Below are positions 26,867 through 35,846 of a stretch of 64,000 nt of DNA, one piece after another. The first letter of the stretch is position 1. The number at the start of each line of letters is the position of its first letter. The translations under genes and the position numbers were made by a program. Below the pieces are notes generated by a model that had not been told where the DNA came from, made no database searches, and saw only the letters and a program-made list of their open reading frames with translations. Source of the DNA: Streptomyces sp. NBC_01237. GTDB taxonomy: Bacteria; Actinomycetota; Actinomycetes; Streptomycetales; Streptomycetaceae. Location: NCBI RefSeq assembly GCF_035917275.1, contig NZ_CP108509.1, forward strand, positions 1,364,001-1,428,000, written 5' to 3'.

Positions 26867-28096
26867 TCAGCCCCCGAAGGGCTCGGGGGCCGCGGGCTCG
26901 GCGGGCTCGTCCGCAAGCAGCGGGCCACCGCCGTCCGGGGCCTCGCCGTCCGGGGCGGGGCCGTCGCCGGGGGCTGGGGGCTCGGCGGGATCCATGGGCC
27001 CGGCGGGATCCACCGGGCCGGTCGCGGCGTCCGGCGGCAGGTCGGTCGGAGTGTCCGTGGGCACATCGGGGGTCGTGGCACCCCGGCCGGCGTCTCCCCC
27101 ACCCCCGTCGCCGGGCGGCGCGGGGACAGCGGGACCGGCGGGGGACGCAGGGCCGGACGGCTCGCTCCGCTCCGTCGGGCCGGTCCCCCGCGACGGCGGG
27201 AAGATGTCGTCGCCCGGCTCGAACGGCGGCGGGACGTCGGGGACCTTGTCCCGTCCCCCGCCGTCGCCCATCGGCCGCTCGATCCAGGTGTTGTCCGCGA
27301 GGTTCACGAGGGTCAGCTCGGTGAGCACCTGCGCACCGGGGCTGACGATCACGATCCGGGACGGGTCGTAGCCCGCCCAGCGCTCACCCCGGAGGGCGAC
27401 ACGCCCCTTCGCGACGACGGGCCGGTCCAGCGGGTTGCCTCCCGCGCAGCGGACACGCGGAAGGCCCCGGCTGTCGACCATGACGGCGGTGCCCGCCTGG
27501 AGCACGGACTGGAAGCCGGTGACCGTGCCGGCGGCGTAGCCGTGGCTGGTCACCTGGACGTCCGCCCGCAGGTGGACCGGGGTCAGCGCCTTCAGGTAGC
27601 CCGGAATCTGCACCGCCTCGATGCCCGCCACCCCGGCGAAGGCACGGCTCTTGGCCCGGTCGGCGGTCAGGAGGCGGATCTGGCGGCCGACATCGCACCC
27701 GGCGACGGACCGGGTCGCTCCGTAGAGGCCCGGGGCCGCGCCCGACACGGCGCGCACCTTCCGTGGCGCGCCGGCCGCGGGGGCCGCGTTCGGTGCCGCG
27801 GTGTCCGCGGAAGCCGCTACGGGCCTCGCCGTCGACCCGGTGAACGGTCCGGGGCCCGCCGCCGCGACCGGCTGGAGCAGAACCTCCTCGGCGCCCGCCG
27901 CACCCATGGCGCCCTGCGGTGTCCGCTCACCGCCGTCGCCGCAGCCCGCGGCGAACATGACTCCCACGGACAGCGCGCCGAGCAGGGCGCGCCGAAGGCG
28001 TCGGGGGGCGGGCACGGATCGGCCCCGTGCGCTGGCGTCAGCCTGACTGACCACGTCGACCTGCCTGTTCACCTCGTGAATGGATGTTTTCCCCAT
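26867..28096 (-). CDS. Secreted lipoprotein with C-terminal Pro/Gly/Asp-rich tail (DUF6777-like)
   Basis: The 409-residue precursor has a long N-region (MGKTSIHEVNRQVDVVSQAD) before a hydrophobic signal and lipobox FAAGC at about residue 51. The central globular part (about 100-285) holds CDVGRQIRLLTADRAKSRAF and VVMDSRG-type strands resembling the DUF6777 family, and two further cysteines could pair. The last 120 residues are low-complexity proline, glycine, aspartate and alanine. ATG 28096 follows GCGGGAGAG. It is divergent from the DUF1990-LMF operon. Function unknown; it should sit on the outer membrane face. Confidence 0.75.
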   Translation of the reverse strand: MGKTSIHEVNRQVDVVSQADASARGRSVPAPRRLRRALLGALSVGVMFAAGCGDGGERTPQGAMGAAGAEEVLLQPVAAAGPGPFTGSTARPVAASADTAAPNAAPAAGAPRKVRAVSGAAPGLYGATRSVAGCDVGRQIRLLTADRAKSRAFAGVAGIEAVQIPGYLKALTPVHLRADVQVTSHGYAAGTVTGFQSVLQAGTAVMVDSRGLPRVRCAGGNPLDRPVVAKGRVALRGERWAGYDPSRIVIVSPGAQVLTELTLVNLADNTWIERPMGDGGGRDKVPDVPPPFEPGDDIFPPSRGTGPTERSEPSGPASPAGPAVPAPPGDGGGGDAGRGATTPDVPTDTPTDLPPDAATGPVDPAGPMDPAEPPAPGDGPAPDGEAPDGGGPLLADEPAEPAAPEPFGG

Positions 28097-28191
28097 CTCT
28101 CCCGCACCCCGTGGGGCCCCGCAAGCCGGCGTGCGCACACGGCCCACACCGCGTACGCGAGGAACCCGGAGCACCCTGCGGCACACGGCAC

Positions 28192-28246
28192 CTTGAACAC
28201 GTTCAAGAGAAGCTCTACTCTCGACCCGACTGTTGAACGCGTTCAA
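28192..28246. promoter_or_regulatory. Two palindromic operators TTGAAC-RC-GTTCAA before the DUF1990-LMF operon
   Basis: CTTGAAC-AC-GTTCAAG (28192-28207) and TTGAAC-GC-GTTCAA (28233-28246) are near-identical dyads whose centres are exactly 40 bases apart, about four helical turns. The segment between them (with CTACTC as a possible -10) probably holds the promoter. The second site lies just before the ribosome binding site of the DUF1990 gene. Dyads like this are typical of TetR-family repressors binding cooperatively. No TetR gene is in the window. Confidence 0.75.
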
Positions 28247-28259
28247 AGAGGGAGTGGAT

Positions 28260-28769
28260 GTGGACACCTTCACGTACCCGGAGGTCGGGGCCACCCGGCT
28301 GGGCCCGCTCCCCGACGGCTACCACCATCTGCACCACCGCACCCGGGTGGGCCGGGGCCGGTCCGACTTCGCGACGGCGGGCGCCGCGGTCACCGAGTGG
28401 CGCGTGCACCGCGCCGCCGGAGCCCGGGTGAACGCCTCGGCCGCACGGGCGGAGGACGGCGGCGGCGTGCGGGTGTCGCTGGGGCTCGGCCCGGTCCGCT
28501 TCACCGCCCCGTGCGAGGTGGTCTGGACGGCGTACGAGAGGGACCGCACCGGTTTCGGCTACGGGACGCTGGAGCGGCATCCGGAGTGCGGTGAGGAGTG
28601 CTTCGTGGTGGACCTGGCGGACGACGGGACGGTCTGGTTCACGGTCATGGCGTTCTCCCGCCCGGCGAGCTGGTACGCCCGGCTCGCCGGACCGCTCGTG
28701 CCGCCGGTACAGCGGTGGTACGCGCGCCGGCTGGGCCGCTCCCTGCGCCGGATTGTCGCCGCCGGCTGA
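28260..28769 (+). CDS. DUF1990 family protein
   Basis: The 169-residue protein from GTG 28260 (GAGGGA six bases upstream) carries the DUF1990/UPF0548 pattern: TYPEVGATRLGPLPDGYHHL at the start, a central GVRVSLGLGPVRFTAPCEVV strand set and GYGTLERHPECGEECFVV towards the end. An in-frame ATG is absent; GTG 28254 is too close to the ribosome binding site. The family is widespread in plants and actinobacteria and has no established function. It is transcribed just before the lipase maturation factor gene (22-base gap) behind two palindromic operators. Confidence 0.85.
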   Translation: MDTFTYPEVGATRLGPLPDGYHHLHHRTRVGRGRSDFATAGAAVTEWRVHRAAGARVNASAARAEDGGGVRVSLGLGPVRFTAPCEVVWTAYERDRTGFGYGTLERHPECGEECFVVDLADDGTVWFTVMAFSRPASWYARLAGPLVPPVQRWYARRLGRSLRRIVAAG

Positions 28770-28791
28770 ACCGTGGCCGATACTGGGGGTG

Positions 28792-30228
28792 ATGGAGTGG
28801 TTCACCGCAGACAGCTACTGGCTCAGCAGGCTGGTCTTCCAGCGGGCTCTCGCCGGGGTCTATCTGGTCGCCTTCCTCACCGCCGCGCTCCAGTTCCGCG
28901 CGCTGATCGGCGAGCGCGGCATGCTGCCCGTACCGGAACTGCTGCGGCACACCCACTGGCGGGCGGCTCCCGGGCTCTTCCGGCTCCACTACTCCGACCG
29001 GTTCTTCGCCGCCGTCGCGTGGACCGGCTGCGCGGTCTCGGTGGCTCTGATCGCCGGAGTGGACGGATACCTCCCGCTGTGGGGCGGCATGCTGCTCTGG
29101 GCGCTGCCGTGGGTGCTGTACCTGTCGATCGTCCAGGTCGGCCAGGTCTGGTACGGCTTCGGGTGGGAGTCGCTGCTGCTGGAGACCGGCTTCCTCGCCG
29201 TCTTCCTCGGCACCGGGGACACGGCGCCGCCGGTGCTGGTGCTGTGGCTGCTGCGCTGGCTGCTGTTCCGGGTGGAGTTCGGCGCGGGACTCATCAAGAT
29301 CCGGGGCGATGCCTGCTGGCGGCGGCTGACCTGTCTGGACTTCCACCACGAGACCCAGCCGATGCCGGGGCCGCTGAGCTGGTTCTTCCACCGTCTGCCG
29401 CGCCCCGTGCACCGGGCCGAGGCGGCCGCCAACCATCTCACCCAGCTCCTGATCCCGTTCCTCCTGTTCACCCCGCAGCCGGTGGCGAGCGCCGCCGCGG
29501 GTCTGATGGTCATCACTCAGCTGTGGCTGGTCCTCTCCGGGAACTTCGCCTGGCTGAACTGGCTGACGATCGCCCTCGCACTCTCCGCGATCGACTGGTC
29601 CCTGATCGCCGGACCGCCGCCCGCACTGTCGGCTCCACCGCTCTGGTACGAGGTGGCCGTTCTCGCCGTCACCGCTCTGATCCTGGCCCTCAGCTACCGC
29701 CCGGCGCGCAATCTGCTCTCCCGCCGCCAGGTGATGAACCGGTCCTTCGACCCTCTGCATCTGGTCAATACGTACGGGGCGTTCGGCAGCATCAGCAGGC
29801 TGCGGCTCGAAGTCGTCGTGGAGGGGACACGGGACCCGGTCGCCCACGACGGCGCCCACTGGCAGGAGTACGGCTTCCACGGAAAGCCGGGGGATCCGCA
29901 CCGGGCGGCGCGCCAGTTCGCCCCGTACCATCTGCGGCTCGACTGGATGATGTGGTTCGCCGCCCTCTCCCCCGCCTACGCCCGCTCGTGGTTCGGGCCG
30001 TTCGCCGAGCGCCTTCTGACGAACGACCGGGACACGCTCCGGCTGCTGCGGCACAATCCGTTCCCCGGCGAACCTCCCGCGCACGTCCGCGCCAGGGTGT
30101 ACCGCTACCGGTACACCGACTGGCGCGAACTGCGGACCACCGGACGCTGGTGGCACCGCACCTACGTACGGGAGTTCATGCGGCCGATGGCCCGCCCGGT
30201 CCCGCTCAGGCCGACCAGGCGACCTTGA
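28792..30228 (+). CDS. Lipase maturation factor (LMF1-like) membrane protein
   Basis: The 478-residue polytopic protein matches the lipase maturation factor family: WYGFGWESLLLETGFLAVFL, LLFRVEFGAGLIKIRGDACW with its family signature, LTCLDFHHETQPMPGPLSWF, and a soluble C-terminal LMF domain with TYGAFGSISRLRLEVVVEGT and FAPYHLRLDWMMWF. In animals LMF1 helps fold secreted lipases in the ER; bacterial homologues are common in actinobacteria but unstudied. It probably shares a transcript with DUF1990. Its end overlaps the convergent fucosidase end by 23 bases. Confidence 0.93.
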   Translation: MEWFTADSYWLSRLVFQRALAGVYLVAFLTAALQFRALIGERGMLPVPELLRHTHWRAAPGLFRLHYSDRFFAAVAWTGCAVSVALIAGVDGYLPLWGGMLLWALPWVLYLSIVQVGQVWYGFGWESLLLETGFLAVFLGTGDTAPPVLVLWLLRWLLFRVEFGAGLIKIRGDACWRRLTCLDFHHETQPMPGPLSWFFHRLPRPVHRAEAAANHLTQLLIPFLLFTPQPVASAAAGLMVITQLWLVLSGNFAWLNWLTIALALSAIDWSLIAGPPPALSAPPLWYEVAVLAVTALILALSYRPARNLLSRRQVMNRSFDPLHLVNTYGAFGSISRLRLEVVVEGTRDPVAHDGAHWQEYGFHGKPGDPHRAARQFAPYHLRLDWMMWFAALSPAYARSWFGPFAERLLTNDRDTLRLLRHNPFPGEPPAHVRARVYRYRYTDWRELRTTGRWWHRTYVREFMRPMARPVPLRPTRRP

Positions 30229-32560
30229 ACACCCAGGCGTGCTCCCCCGTCCTGCGGGCCGCCGCGGGCACGTCGATCACCAGCGAGCCGCCCGTGGTGC
30301 GCCAGTTGAGCGGCCGGTCGTGGCCCAGGAGCGTCACCCGGTCCCCGGCGCGGATGGGCACCGGTGCCGCGACGGTGAGCTTCGCGCCCGGCCGGACCAG
30401 GGAGTGGATGTAGAACGCCCGGTCCGGCCGGACGGTGAAGCGCAGCTCCTCGCCGAGCTGCGGCATCCGTGACCAGTACGTACTGCCGTACACGGCCTCG
30501 CCGTTGGTCTTCAGCCACGCCCCCGTCTCCCGCAGCCGGCGCTGCATGATCTCGGGAATGGTGCCGTCCGCCCGCGGTCCGATGTCGAGCAGGAAGTTGC
30601 CGTTCTTGGAGACGATGTCGACGAGGGAGTGCACGACGTCCCGCGTCGTCATGTACTTGTCGTCGGGCGTCTGGGAGTTGTAGCCGTAGGAGTACGGATC
30701 GAGGCCCCGGCTCGACTCCCATTTCGCGGTGACGATCTGGTCGTACGTCGTGTACTCGGGCGTCGTGAAGTCGTGCGGGCCGATGCCGGAACGGTTGTTG
30801 ACGGTGACCTCGACGGGCCGCGCCCGGTTCTTCGCCTGGTTGAAGTACTCCGCGAGCACCCGGTGGCTGTCGTTGTCGCCGCCGATGTCGCACCAGAGGA
30901 TCTCGGGGTCGTATCCGTGGACCAGCTCCAGCATCTGCGGGCCCTGGAGCCCGGTGATGTAGTCCTTGCCCGCCGTGTGGCCGGTGTAGGGGACGGGCTC
31001 CAGGGTGTACGGGTTGCGCGGGGCGTGCCCCATCCACGGGTGGTCGGGGTTGAACCATTCGGGCATCGAGAAGTACAGCCCCCGGTGGAGTTCGGGGGTG
31101 TAGCGGCGCGAGGCGTCGAACAGTTCCCTGATCAGGTCGCGTCGGGGGCCCATCTTCACGGAGTTGCGGTCGGAGAGCTCGGTGTCCCAGAGCGCGAAGC
31201 CCTCGTGGTGCTTGGAGGTGAGCACGTGGTACTGCGCGCCCGCGTCCCGGAACAGCTCCACCCAGGCGCGCGGGTCGAACCGCTCGGCCCGGAACCGCGG
31301 GATGAAGTCGTCGTAGGCGAAGTCCTCGCCGTAGGTGTCGCGGTGATGGGCGTACGTGGGGTTGCCCGGGTCCTGCATCTGGTGCCAGTACCACTCGGCG
31401 TACTGCTGCCCGACCGGTGCCCAGGCGGGCACGGAGTAGACGCCCCAGTGGATGAAGATGCCGAACTTCGCCTCCTGGAACCAGTACGGCGCCTGATGGG
31501 TGCCGAGCGAGGCGTCGGTGGGCAGGTAGTCGGGCACGCCGAGGGTCAGGGAGCGGCGGACGGTCGCCGCCTGCGCGCCCCTGCCCCGTGCGACGACGCT
31601 GCCTTCCCGGACCGTGCCCGGTGCCGTGCCCGGCCGGTTGCGGACGCCGATCCGGACGCGGGCCCGGTCGCCGGGGGCGAGCCGGGTGATCCGGGCGGGG
31701 TCGACGGTCCGGGCGCCGGGGACGTCCACCGAGACGGTGAGCGCATCGGCGGCGAGGACGGTGACGGTCCCCGCGTTGACCACCGTGGCCTCGACGCTCT
31801 GGGCGCCGTTCGCCAGGGACGAGGTGGTGGAACGGGCGTCGCGCAGGGTGAGCGCACGCCCGGTGGCGGCAGGCTGGAGGGACAGCGCGAAGACGTGCAG
31901 CGAGGACTGGTTCGCCTCGGCGGGCCGGGTGGTCGGGAGGGTGAGCGCGACGGCCTCCCTGGCCGGGTCGAGGGCGATCTCGGTGACGGCGAGGGCGACC
32001 TGATGCGGGTCCTTGGAGCCGTCGGGGCCGTAGCGGTAGGCGGCGGTCAGGGCACCGCTGCCGGAGTACCAGTCGGGGCCGCCGAGGGCCGGGGCGGACG
32101 TGGTGCCGTCGGCGTAGTGGACGGTGGCCGTGCCGGAGGTGGCGCCGTAGCTGCACGCGGTGAGCAGGAGGCCGCAGAGGTAGCGGCCGCGGGGCAGGTC
32201 GACGCGCTGCCCGAGGGCGACGATGTTGTTCTTGGCACCCGCGGTCGCGGCCGGGAAGAGGAAGGGGGTGCCGTCGATCTCCCGCACCCCGGAAGGGAGT
32301 TCCTCGCCGGGGAAGGTGTAGCCGGAGCCGTCGAAGTCGCCGCCCGGGGCATCGGCGGTGTCGATGCCGTCGTTGTCGAACCAGGGGTCGAGGGGGACGG
32401 GGAGCGCCGCCGGGACGGTGCCCCAGTCGCCGGTGCCCCCGGGGAGGCGGGCGGCCCGGCCGGGCGGGGCCGCTTCGGCGGTGGCGGGGGTGAGCAGAGC
32501 GGCGCCGACTGCCGCTCCTGCCGTCATTCCGAGTACGTGTCGTCTGCGAGGCTCGGTCAT
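30206..32560 (-). CDS. GH29 alpha-L-fucosidase, Tat-exported
   Basis: The 784-residue protein begins MTEPRRRHVLGMTAGAAVGA, a twin-arginine signal. A non-catalytic N-terminal half (about 40-420, including a beta-sandwich part) precedes the GH29 barrel: KFGIFIHWGVYSVPAWAP, VLTSKHHEGFALWDT and the nucleophile aspartate in EILWCDIGGD (about residue 553). It releases terminal L-fucose from glycans outside the cell. The L-fucose dehydrogenase, mutarotase and lactonase operon at 20.8-23.0 kb could oxidise the released sugar. An unusually long N-terminal region distinguishes it from minimal GH29 enzymes. Confidence 0.94.
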   Translation of the reverse strand: MTEPRRRHVLGMTAGAAVGAALLTPATAEAAPPGRAARLPGGTGDWGTVPAALPVPLDPWFDNDGIDTADAPGGDFDGSGYTFPGEELPSGVREIDGTPFLFPAATAGAKNNIVALGQRVDLPRGRYLCGLLLTACSYGATSGTATVHYADGTTSAPALGGPDWYSGSGALTAAYRYGPDGSKDPHQVALAVTEIALDPAREAVALTLPTTRPAEANQSSLHVFALSLQPAATGRALTLRDARSTTSSLANGAQSVEATVVNAGTVTVLAADALTVSVDVPGARTVDPARITRLAPGDRARVRIGVRNRPGTAPGTVREGSVVARGRGAQAATVRRSLTLGVPDYLPTDASLGTHQAPYWFQEAKFGIFIHWGVYSVPAWAPVGQQYAEWYWHQMQDPGNPTYAHHRDTYGEDFAYDDFIPRFRAERFDPRAWVELFRDAGAQYHVLTSKHHEGFALWDTELSDRNSVKMGPRRDLIRELFDASRRYTPELHRGLYFSMPEWFNPDHPWMGHAPRNPYTLEPVPYTGHTAGKDYITGLQGPQMLELVHGYDPEILWCDIGGDNDSHRVLAEYFNQAKNRARPVEVTVNNRSGIGPHDFTTPEYTTYDQIVTAKWESSRGLDPYSYGYNSQTPDDKYMTTRDVVHSLVDIVSKNGNFLLDIGPRADGTIPEIMQRRLRETGAWLKTNGEAVYGSTYWSRMPQLGEELRFTVRPDRAFYIHSLVRPGAKLTVAAPVPIRAGDRVTLLGHDRPLNWRTTGGSLVIDVPAAARRTGEHAWVFKVAWSA

Positions 32561-32746
32561 GAGGTCCGATGATTGAGCCCTGATGCGACCCTGTCAATGG
32601 ACTCTTCCAGACAGAGGGAAACTCCTCTCGCCCATCCATCGGATGACTGGCCCCGTATGCGGCGCTCCGCACTGAGCAGGTCCGGTGCTCCGCCGGGTCC
32701 GGGCCGGGGCGTACGACCGGCCCGGAAACGCGCGGCGGAGCCCCCG

Positions 32747-34096
32747 CTACTTGGCGTTTTCGCGGGCCTTCAGCAACCGGCTGATCTCCTTGACGAGTGC
32801 GGAGTCGTCGGTGACCTCCTTGCCGGAGACCAGCGCGCCCAGGCGCTCGGCGGTCTGGAAGTCGTAGGCGTGCTCCACCTCTTCGTCCGGCACCGCCTCG
32901 TACTCCGCCGCGGCGCGGAATCCGACGGTCAGGTCCACCGCCTTCGCGATGATCCAGGTGAGGATGAAGGAGAACGCGATCACGGCGACGATGGCGACGA
33001 GTTGCCTGCCCAGCAGCCCCCAGCCGCCGCCGTAGAACAGCCCTTCCTTGCCGCTGATGCGCGCGGTGGCGAACAGCCCGACCATGATGAGGCCGATCAG
33101 ACCTCCCACCCCGTGCACGCCGACGACATCCAGGGTGTCGTCCACTCCGAAGCGGTACTTCAGCGTGATGGCGAACGCGCAGACGGCGCCGACGACCAGA
33201 CCCGTGACGACGGCTCCGAGGGTGTTGATCTCTCCACAGGCCGGGGTGATGGCGACCATGCCCGCGACCGCGGAGGAGACGACCCCCATGGTGGTGACGC
33301 GGCCGGTGCGCCATTTCTCCACGAGCGGCCAGGTGACCATGGCGCCCGCGGCGCCGAGCTGGGTGTTCAGGAAGGCGGCCGCCGCGGTGCCCTGGTCGGA
33401 GAGTGCGGAGCCGGAGTTGAAGCCGAACCAGCCGAACCAGAGCAGCGCGACACCGATGACGACGAGCGGGATGTTGTTCGGCCGTTCCCCGCGCCGCGCG
33501 AAGTCACGCGGCGCGCGCAGGACGAGCGCCACCGCGAGGCCCGCGACACCGGAGTTCAGCTCCACCGGCAGCCCGCCGGCGAAGTCGAGTGCCCCGAGGT
33601 GCTTCACGATCCAGCCGTCCGTGTCGAACACCCAGTGCGCGATCGGGATGTAGACGATGAGCAGCCACAGGACGACGAAGACCAGCCAGCCCCTCATCGT
33701 GGCGCGGTCGGCGATCGAGCCGCTGATCAGCGCGACGGTGATGACGGCGAAGCCCATCTGGAACGTGCTGTAGACGTACGTGGGGATGTGACCGGTGAGC
33801 GTGGTCAGCTCGATCCCGCGCATGAACACATGGTCGAGATTGCCGATCACCCCGGCTCCTCCGACATCGGGGCCGAAGGCGAGCGTGTAGCCGATCACCC
33901 ACCAGAGGAGGGTGCCGAAGGCGAGCGCGGCGAAACTCATCTTGATCATCATCAGGACTTGTCTGGTGCGCACCATGCCGCCGTAGAAGAACGCCAGTCC
34001 GGGCGTCATCAGCAGCACCATCGCGGTGGAGGCGAGCAGCCAGGCGGTGTCCCCGGAGTCGTACGCGGGGGGCATCGGCGCGGGAGCGGTGATCAT
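32747..34096 (-). CDS. amt: Ammonium transporter, Amt family
   Basis: The 449-residue membrane protein has the Amt landmarks: DTAWLLASTAMVLLMTPGLA, FFYGGMVRTRQVLMM, the FQMGFAVITVALISGS segment, FAGGLPVELNSGVAGL, LWFGWFGFNSGSAL and VVGVHGVGGLIGLIMVG with pore histidine. It imports NH4+/NH3. ATG 34096 is chosen with GAGG upstream; ATG at residue 8 is possible. It follows ureD by about 110 bases on the same strand, at the end of a urease cluster, so urea-derived or external ammonium could be handled together. No glnK or glnD follows. Confidence 0.95.
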   Translation of the reverse strand: MITAPAPMPPAYDSGDTAWLLASTAMVLLMTPGLAFFYGGMVRTRQVLMMIKMSFAALAFGTLLWWVIGYTLAFGPDVGGAGVIGNLDHVFMRGIELTTLTGHIPTYVYSTFQMGFAVITVALISGSIADRATMRGWLVFVVLWLLIVYIPIAHWVFDTDGWIVKHLGALDFAGGLPVELNSGVAGLAVALVLRAPRDFARRGERPNNIPLVVIGVALLWFGWFGFNSGSALSDQGTAAAAFLNTQLGAAGAMVTWPLVEKWRTGRVTTMGVVSSAVAGMVAITPACGEINTLGAVVTGLVVGAVCAFAITLKYRFGVDDTLDVVGVHGVGGLIGLIMVGLFATARISGKEGLFYGGGWGLLGRQLVAIVAVIAFSFILTWIIAKAVDLTVGFRAAAEYEAVPDEEVEHAYDFQTAERLGALVSGKEVTDDSALVKEISRLLKARENAK

Positions 34097-34205
34097 CGGC
34101 GGATACCTCGTCGGGGGTGAGGGTCTCGGTGGACGGGGGAGGGCCCGGTGGCGCCGGGGACTGGGTGGGGTCCGGGGACCGGTGACATCGCGGGCCGGGT
34201 GACGT

Positions 34206-35195
34206 CTACGGTTTGCGCAGATCGGGAGCCGGATGGCCGGTGAGCAGCCGGCGTACGGCGTCCCAGGCGGTGTTCCTCGCGGCGGCGACCCGGATCGGGC
34301 TGTCGTCCAGGAGGCGCACCCAGGCGCCGCACTCCCCGGGCAGCACACTGACGCCGTACAGCAGGCCGAGGTCCGCCAGGGCGTCGTGCAGCGTGTCGGC
34401 GACCTCGGTGGCGGTACTGCGATCGGTGACGACGAAGAGCGAGGCGACATGGTCGTGCCCGGCGAACACACCGGGTCCGAGGACCTCCGCGCGGCCCCGC
34501 CCGCCGCCGGGCGACAGCCGCAGGGTGTCGATGGCCAGCAGTGTGCCGTCGGGGCGGTCGATGCGCAGGTCGGTGGCGAGCACCCGGTAGTCGTGCCGCT
34601 CACCGCGGGCGAGCCGCCCGGCGGTGAGGGTGTCACCGAGGACGACGGTGGCGCCGGGGGCGACCGTCACCTCGGTGCGCTGGTAGAACCGGGCGTCCTT
34701 GAACGGGATCAGGGGGTCCGGGAGGTACTCGACGTAGGAACCCTCCTCCGCCGTGAGGTGCACGCGCTGGCTGGCGTAGTCGTGCTCCATCCGGAAGACC
34801 TTGCTCGCCGCCTGCGTGGTCAGATGCACCTGGGTGCCGGGTCCGCAGCGGAAGTCCATCCGGTAGCGGTCGGCCTGGGCGATGCCGCCGCCGGTGGCCA
34901 TCAGATACACGTAGCTCATGCCCGGCAGCCCGGCATCGATCCACAGCGGCCGCATGATCTGCAGCGGGGTCTTCTGGTAGCGCTCGACCAGCTCCGTGCG
35001 CCCGCCCCGGACGGCGAAACCCAGGTCCAGGATGCCGACCTTGGCCGGTGATCCGGGGGCGAGCGTATCGGGGACGGACGCCAGCGCCGCCACCTCCGGA
35101 GGGACGCGCTCCGCCGTGTAGTACTCCGGCGCGAGCCGGTCGACGGCGGGGCGCGGCAGGGTGGGCGGCAGGGCGGACTCCGGGGCGGGCGGCAC
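34206..35195 (-). CDS. ureD: Urease accessory protein UreD
   Basis: The 329-residue protein has the UreD pattern: SPAKVGILDLGFAVRGGRTE, ATGGGIAQADRYRMDFRCGP, LTTQAASKVFRMEHDYASQR and EYLPDPLIPFKDARFYQRTE. UreD (UreH) is a scaffold that binds apo-urease with UreF and UreG and helps insert nickel and CO2 at the active site. The start is GTG one base after the ureG stop. A Pro-rich 30-residue N-terminal extension precedes the family core. It is the last of the accessory genes. Confidence 0.93.
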   Translation of the reverse strand: MPPAPESALPPTLPRPAVDRLAPEYYTAERVPPEVAALASVPDTLAPGSPAKVGILDLGFAVRGGRTELVERYQKTPLQIMRPLWIDAGLPGMSYVYLMATGGGIAQADRYRMDFRCGPGTQVHLTTQAASKVFRMEHDYASQRVHLTAEEGSYVEYLPDPLIPFKDARFYQRTEVTVAPGATVVLGDTLTAGRLARGERHDYRVLATDLRIDRPDGTLLAIDTLRLSPGGGRGRAEVLGPGVFAGHDHVASLFVVTDRSTATEVADTLHDALADLGLLYGVSVLPGECGAWVRLLDDSPIRVAAARNTAWDAVRRLLTGHPAPDLRKP

Positions 35196-35196
35196 G

Positions 35197-35817
35197 TCAG
35201 ATCAGCACCTTGCGGCGGGACTCCAGATAGCCGGCGATGTCCTCGATGCCGACGCCGGTGAGACAGTCGGTCAGGACGACGGGGCGGTTGTCGCGGACCC
35301 GGTAGGCATCCGATTCCATGATCCCGACGTCGGTGCGCACGTACTTCGCGATGTCGATCTTGTTGATGACGAGCAGATCGGAGTCGGTGATGCCGGGACC
35401 GCGCTTGCGCGGCATCTTCTCGCCCTCGGCCGTGTCCAGGACGAACAGGAAGAGGTCGACCAGGGCGGGGCTGAACGTCAGCGTGAGGTTGTCGCCGCCG
35501 GACTCGTACAACAGCGTGTCCGTGTCCGGGAACCGCTCCAGCATCTCCGCGCCGGCCGCCAGATTCATCGTCGGGTCGTCGCGTACGGCCGTGTGCGGGC
35601 AGGCGCCGGTCTCGACGCCCACCACCCGCTCCGGTTCCAGGACCCCTTCGAGCGTGCGGCGGACGTGCTGCGCGTCCTCCTGGGTGTAGATGTCGTTGGT
35701 GATGACGGAGGGGCGGTGGCCGCGGGCGATGAGCACCGGCACCAGCGCCTCGATGAGGGCGGTCTTGCCGGAGCCGACCGGTCCGCCGATGCCGACCCGC
35801 AGTACGTTGTCGTCCAT
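35197..35817 (-). CDS. ureG: Urease accessory GTPase UreG
   Basis: The 206-residue GTPase has the P-loop GGPVGSGKT, the switch ESGGDNLTLTFSPALVD, the Cys-Pro-His nickel motif in GACPHTAVRDD, and the guanine motif NKIDIAKYV. It hydrolyses GTP to drive nickel transfer into urease, taking nickel from a metallochaperone, normally UreE. The length is typical. A clear AAGGGAG ribosome binding site precedes ATG 35817. The upstream ureF ends 29 bases before it. Confidence 0.97.
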   Translation of the reverse strand: MDDNVLRVGIGGPVGSGKTALIEALVPVLIARGHRPSVITNDIYTQEDAQHVRRTLEGVLEPERVVGVETGACPHTAVRDDPTMNLAAGAEMLERFPDTDTLLYESGGDNLTLTFSPALVDLFLFVLDTAEGEKMPRKRGPGITDSDLLVINKIDIAKYVRTDVGIMESDAYRVRDNRPVVLTDCLTGVGIEDIAGYLESRRKVLI

Positions 35818-35846
35818 GGTGCTCCCTTGAGGGTGGATGGGTGTGC

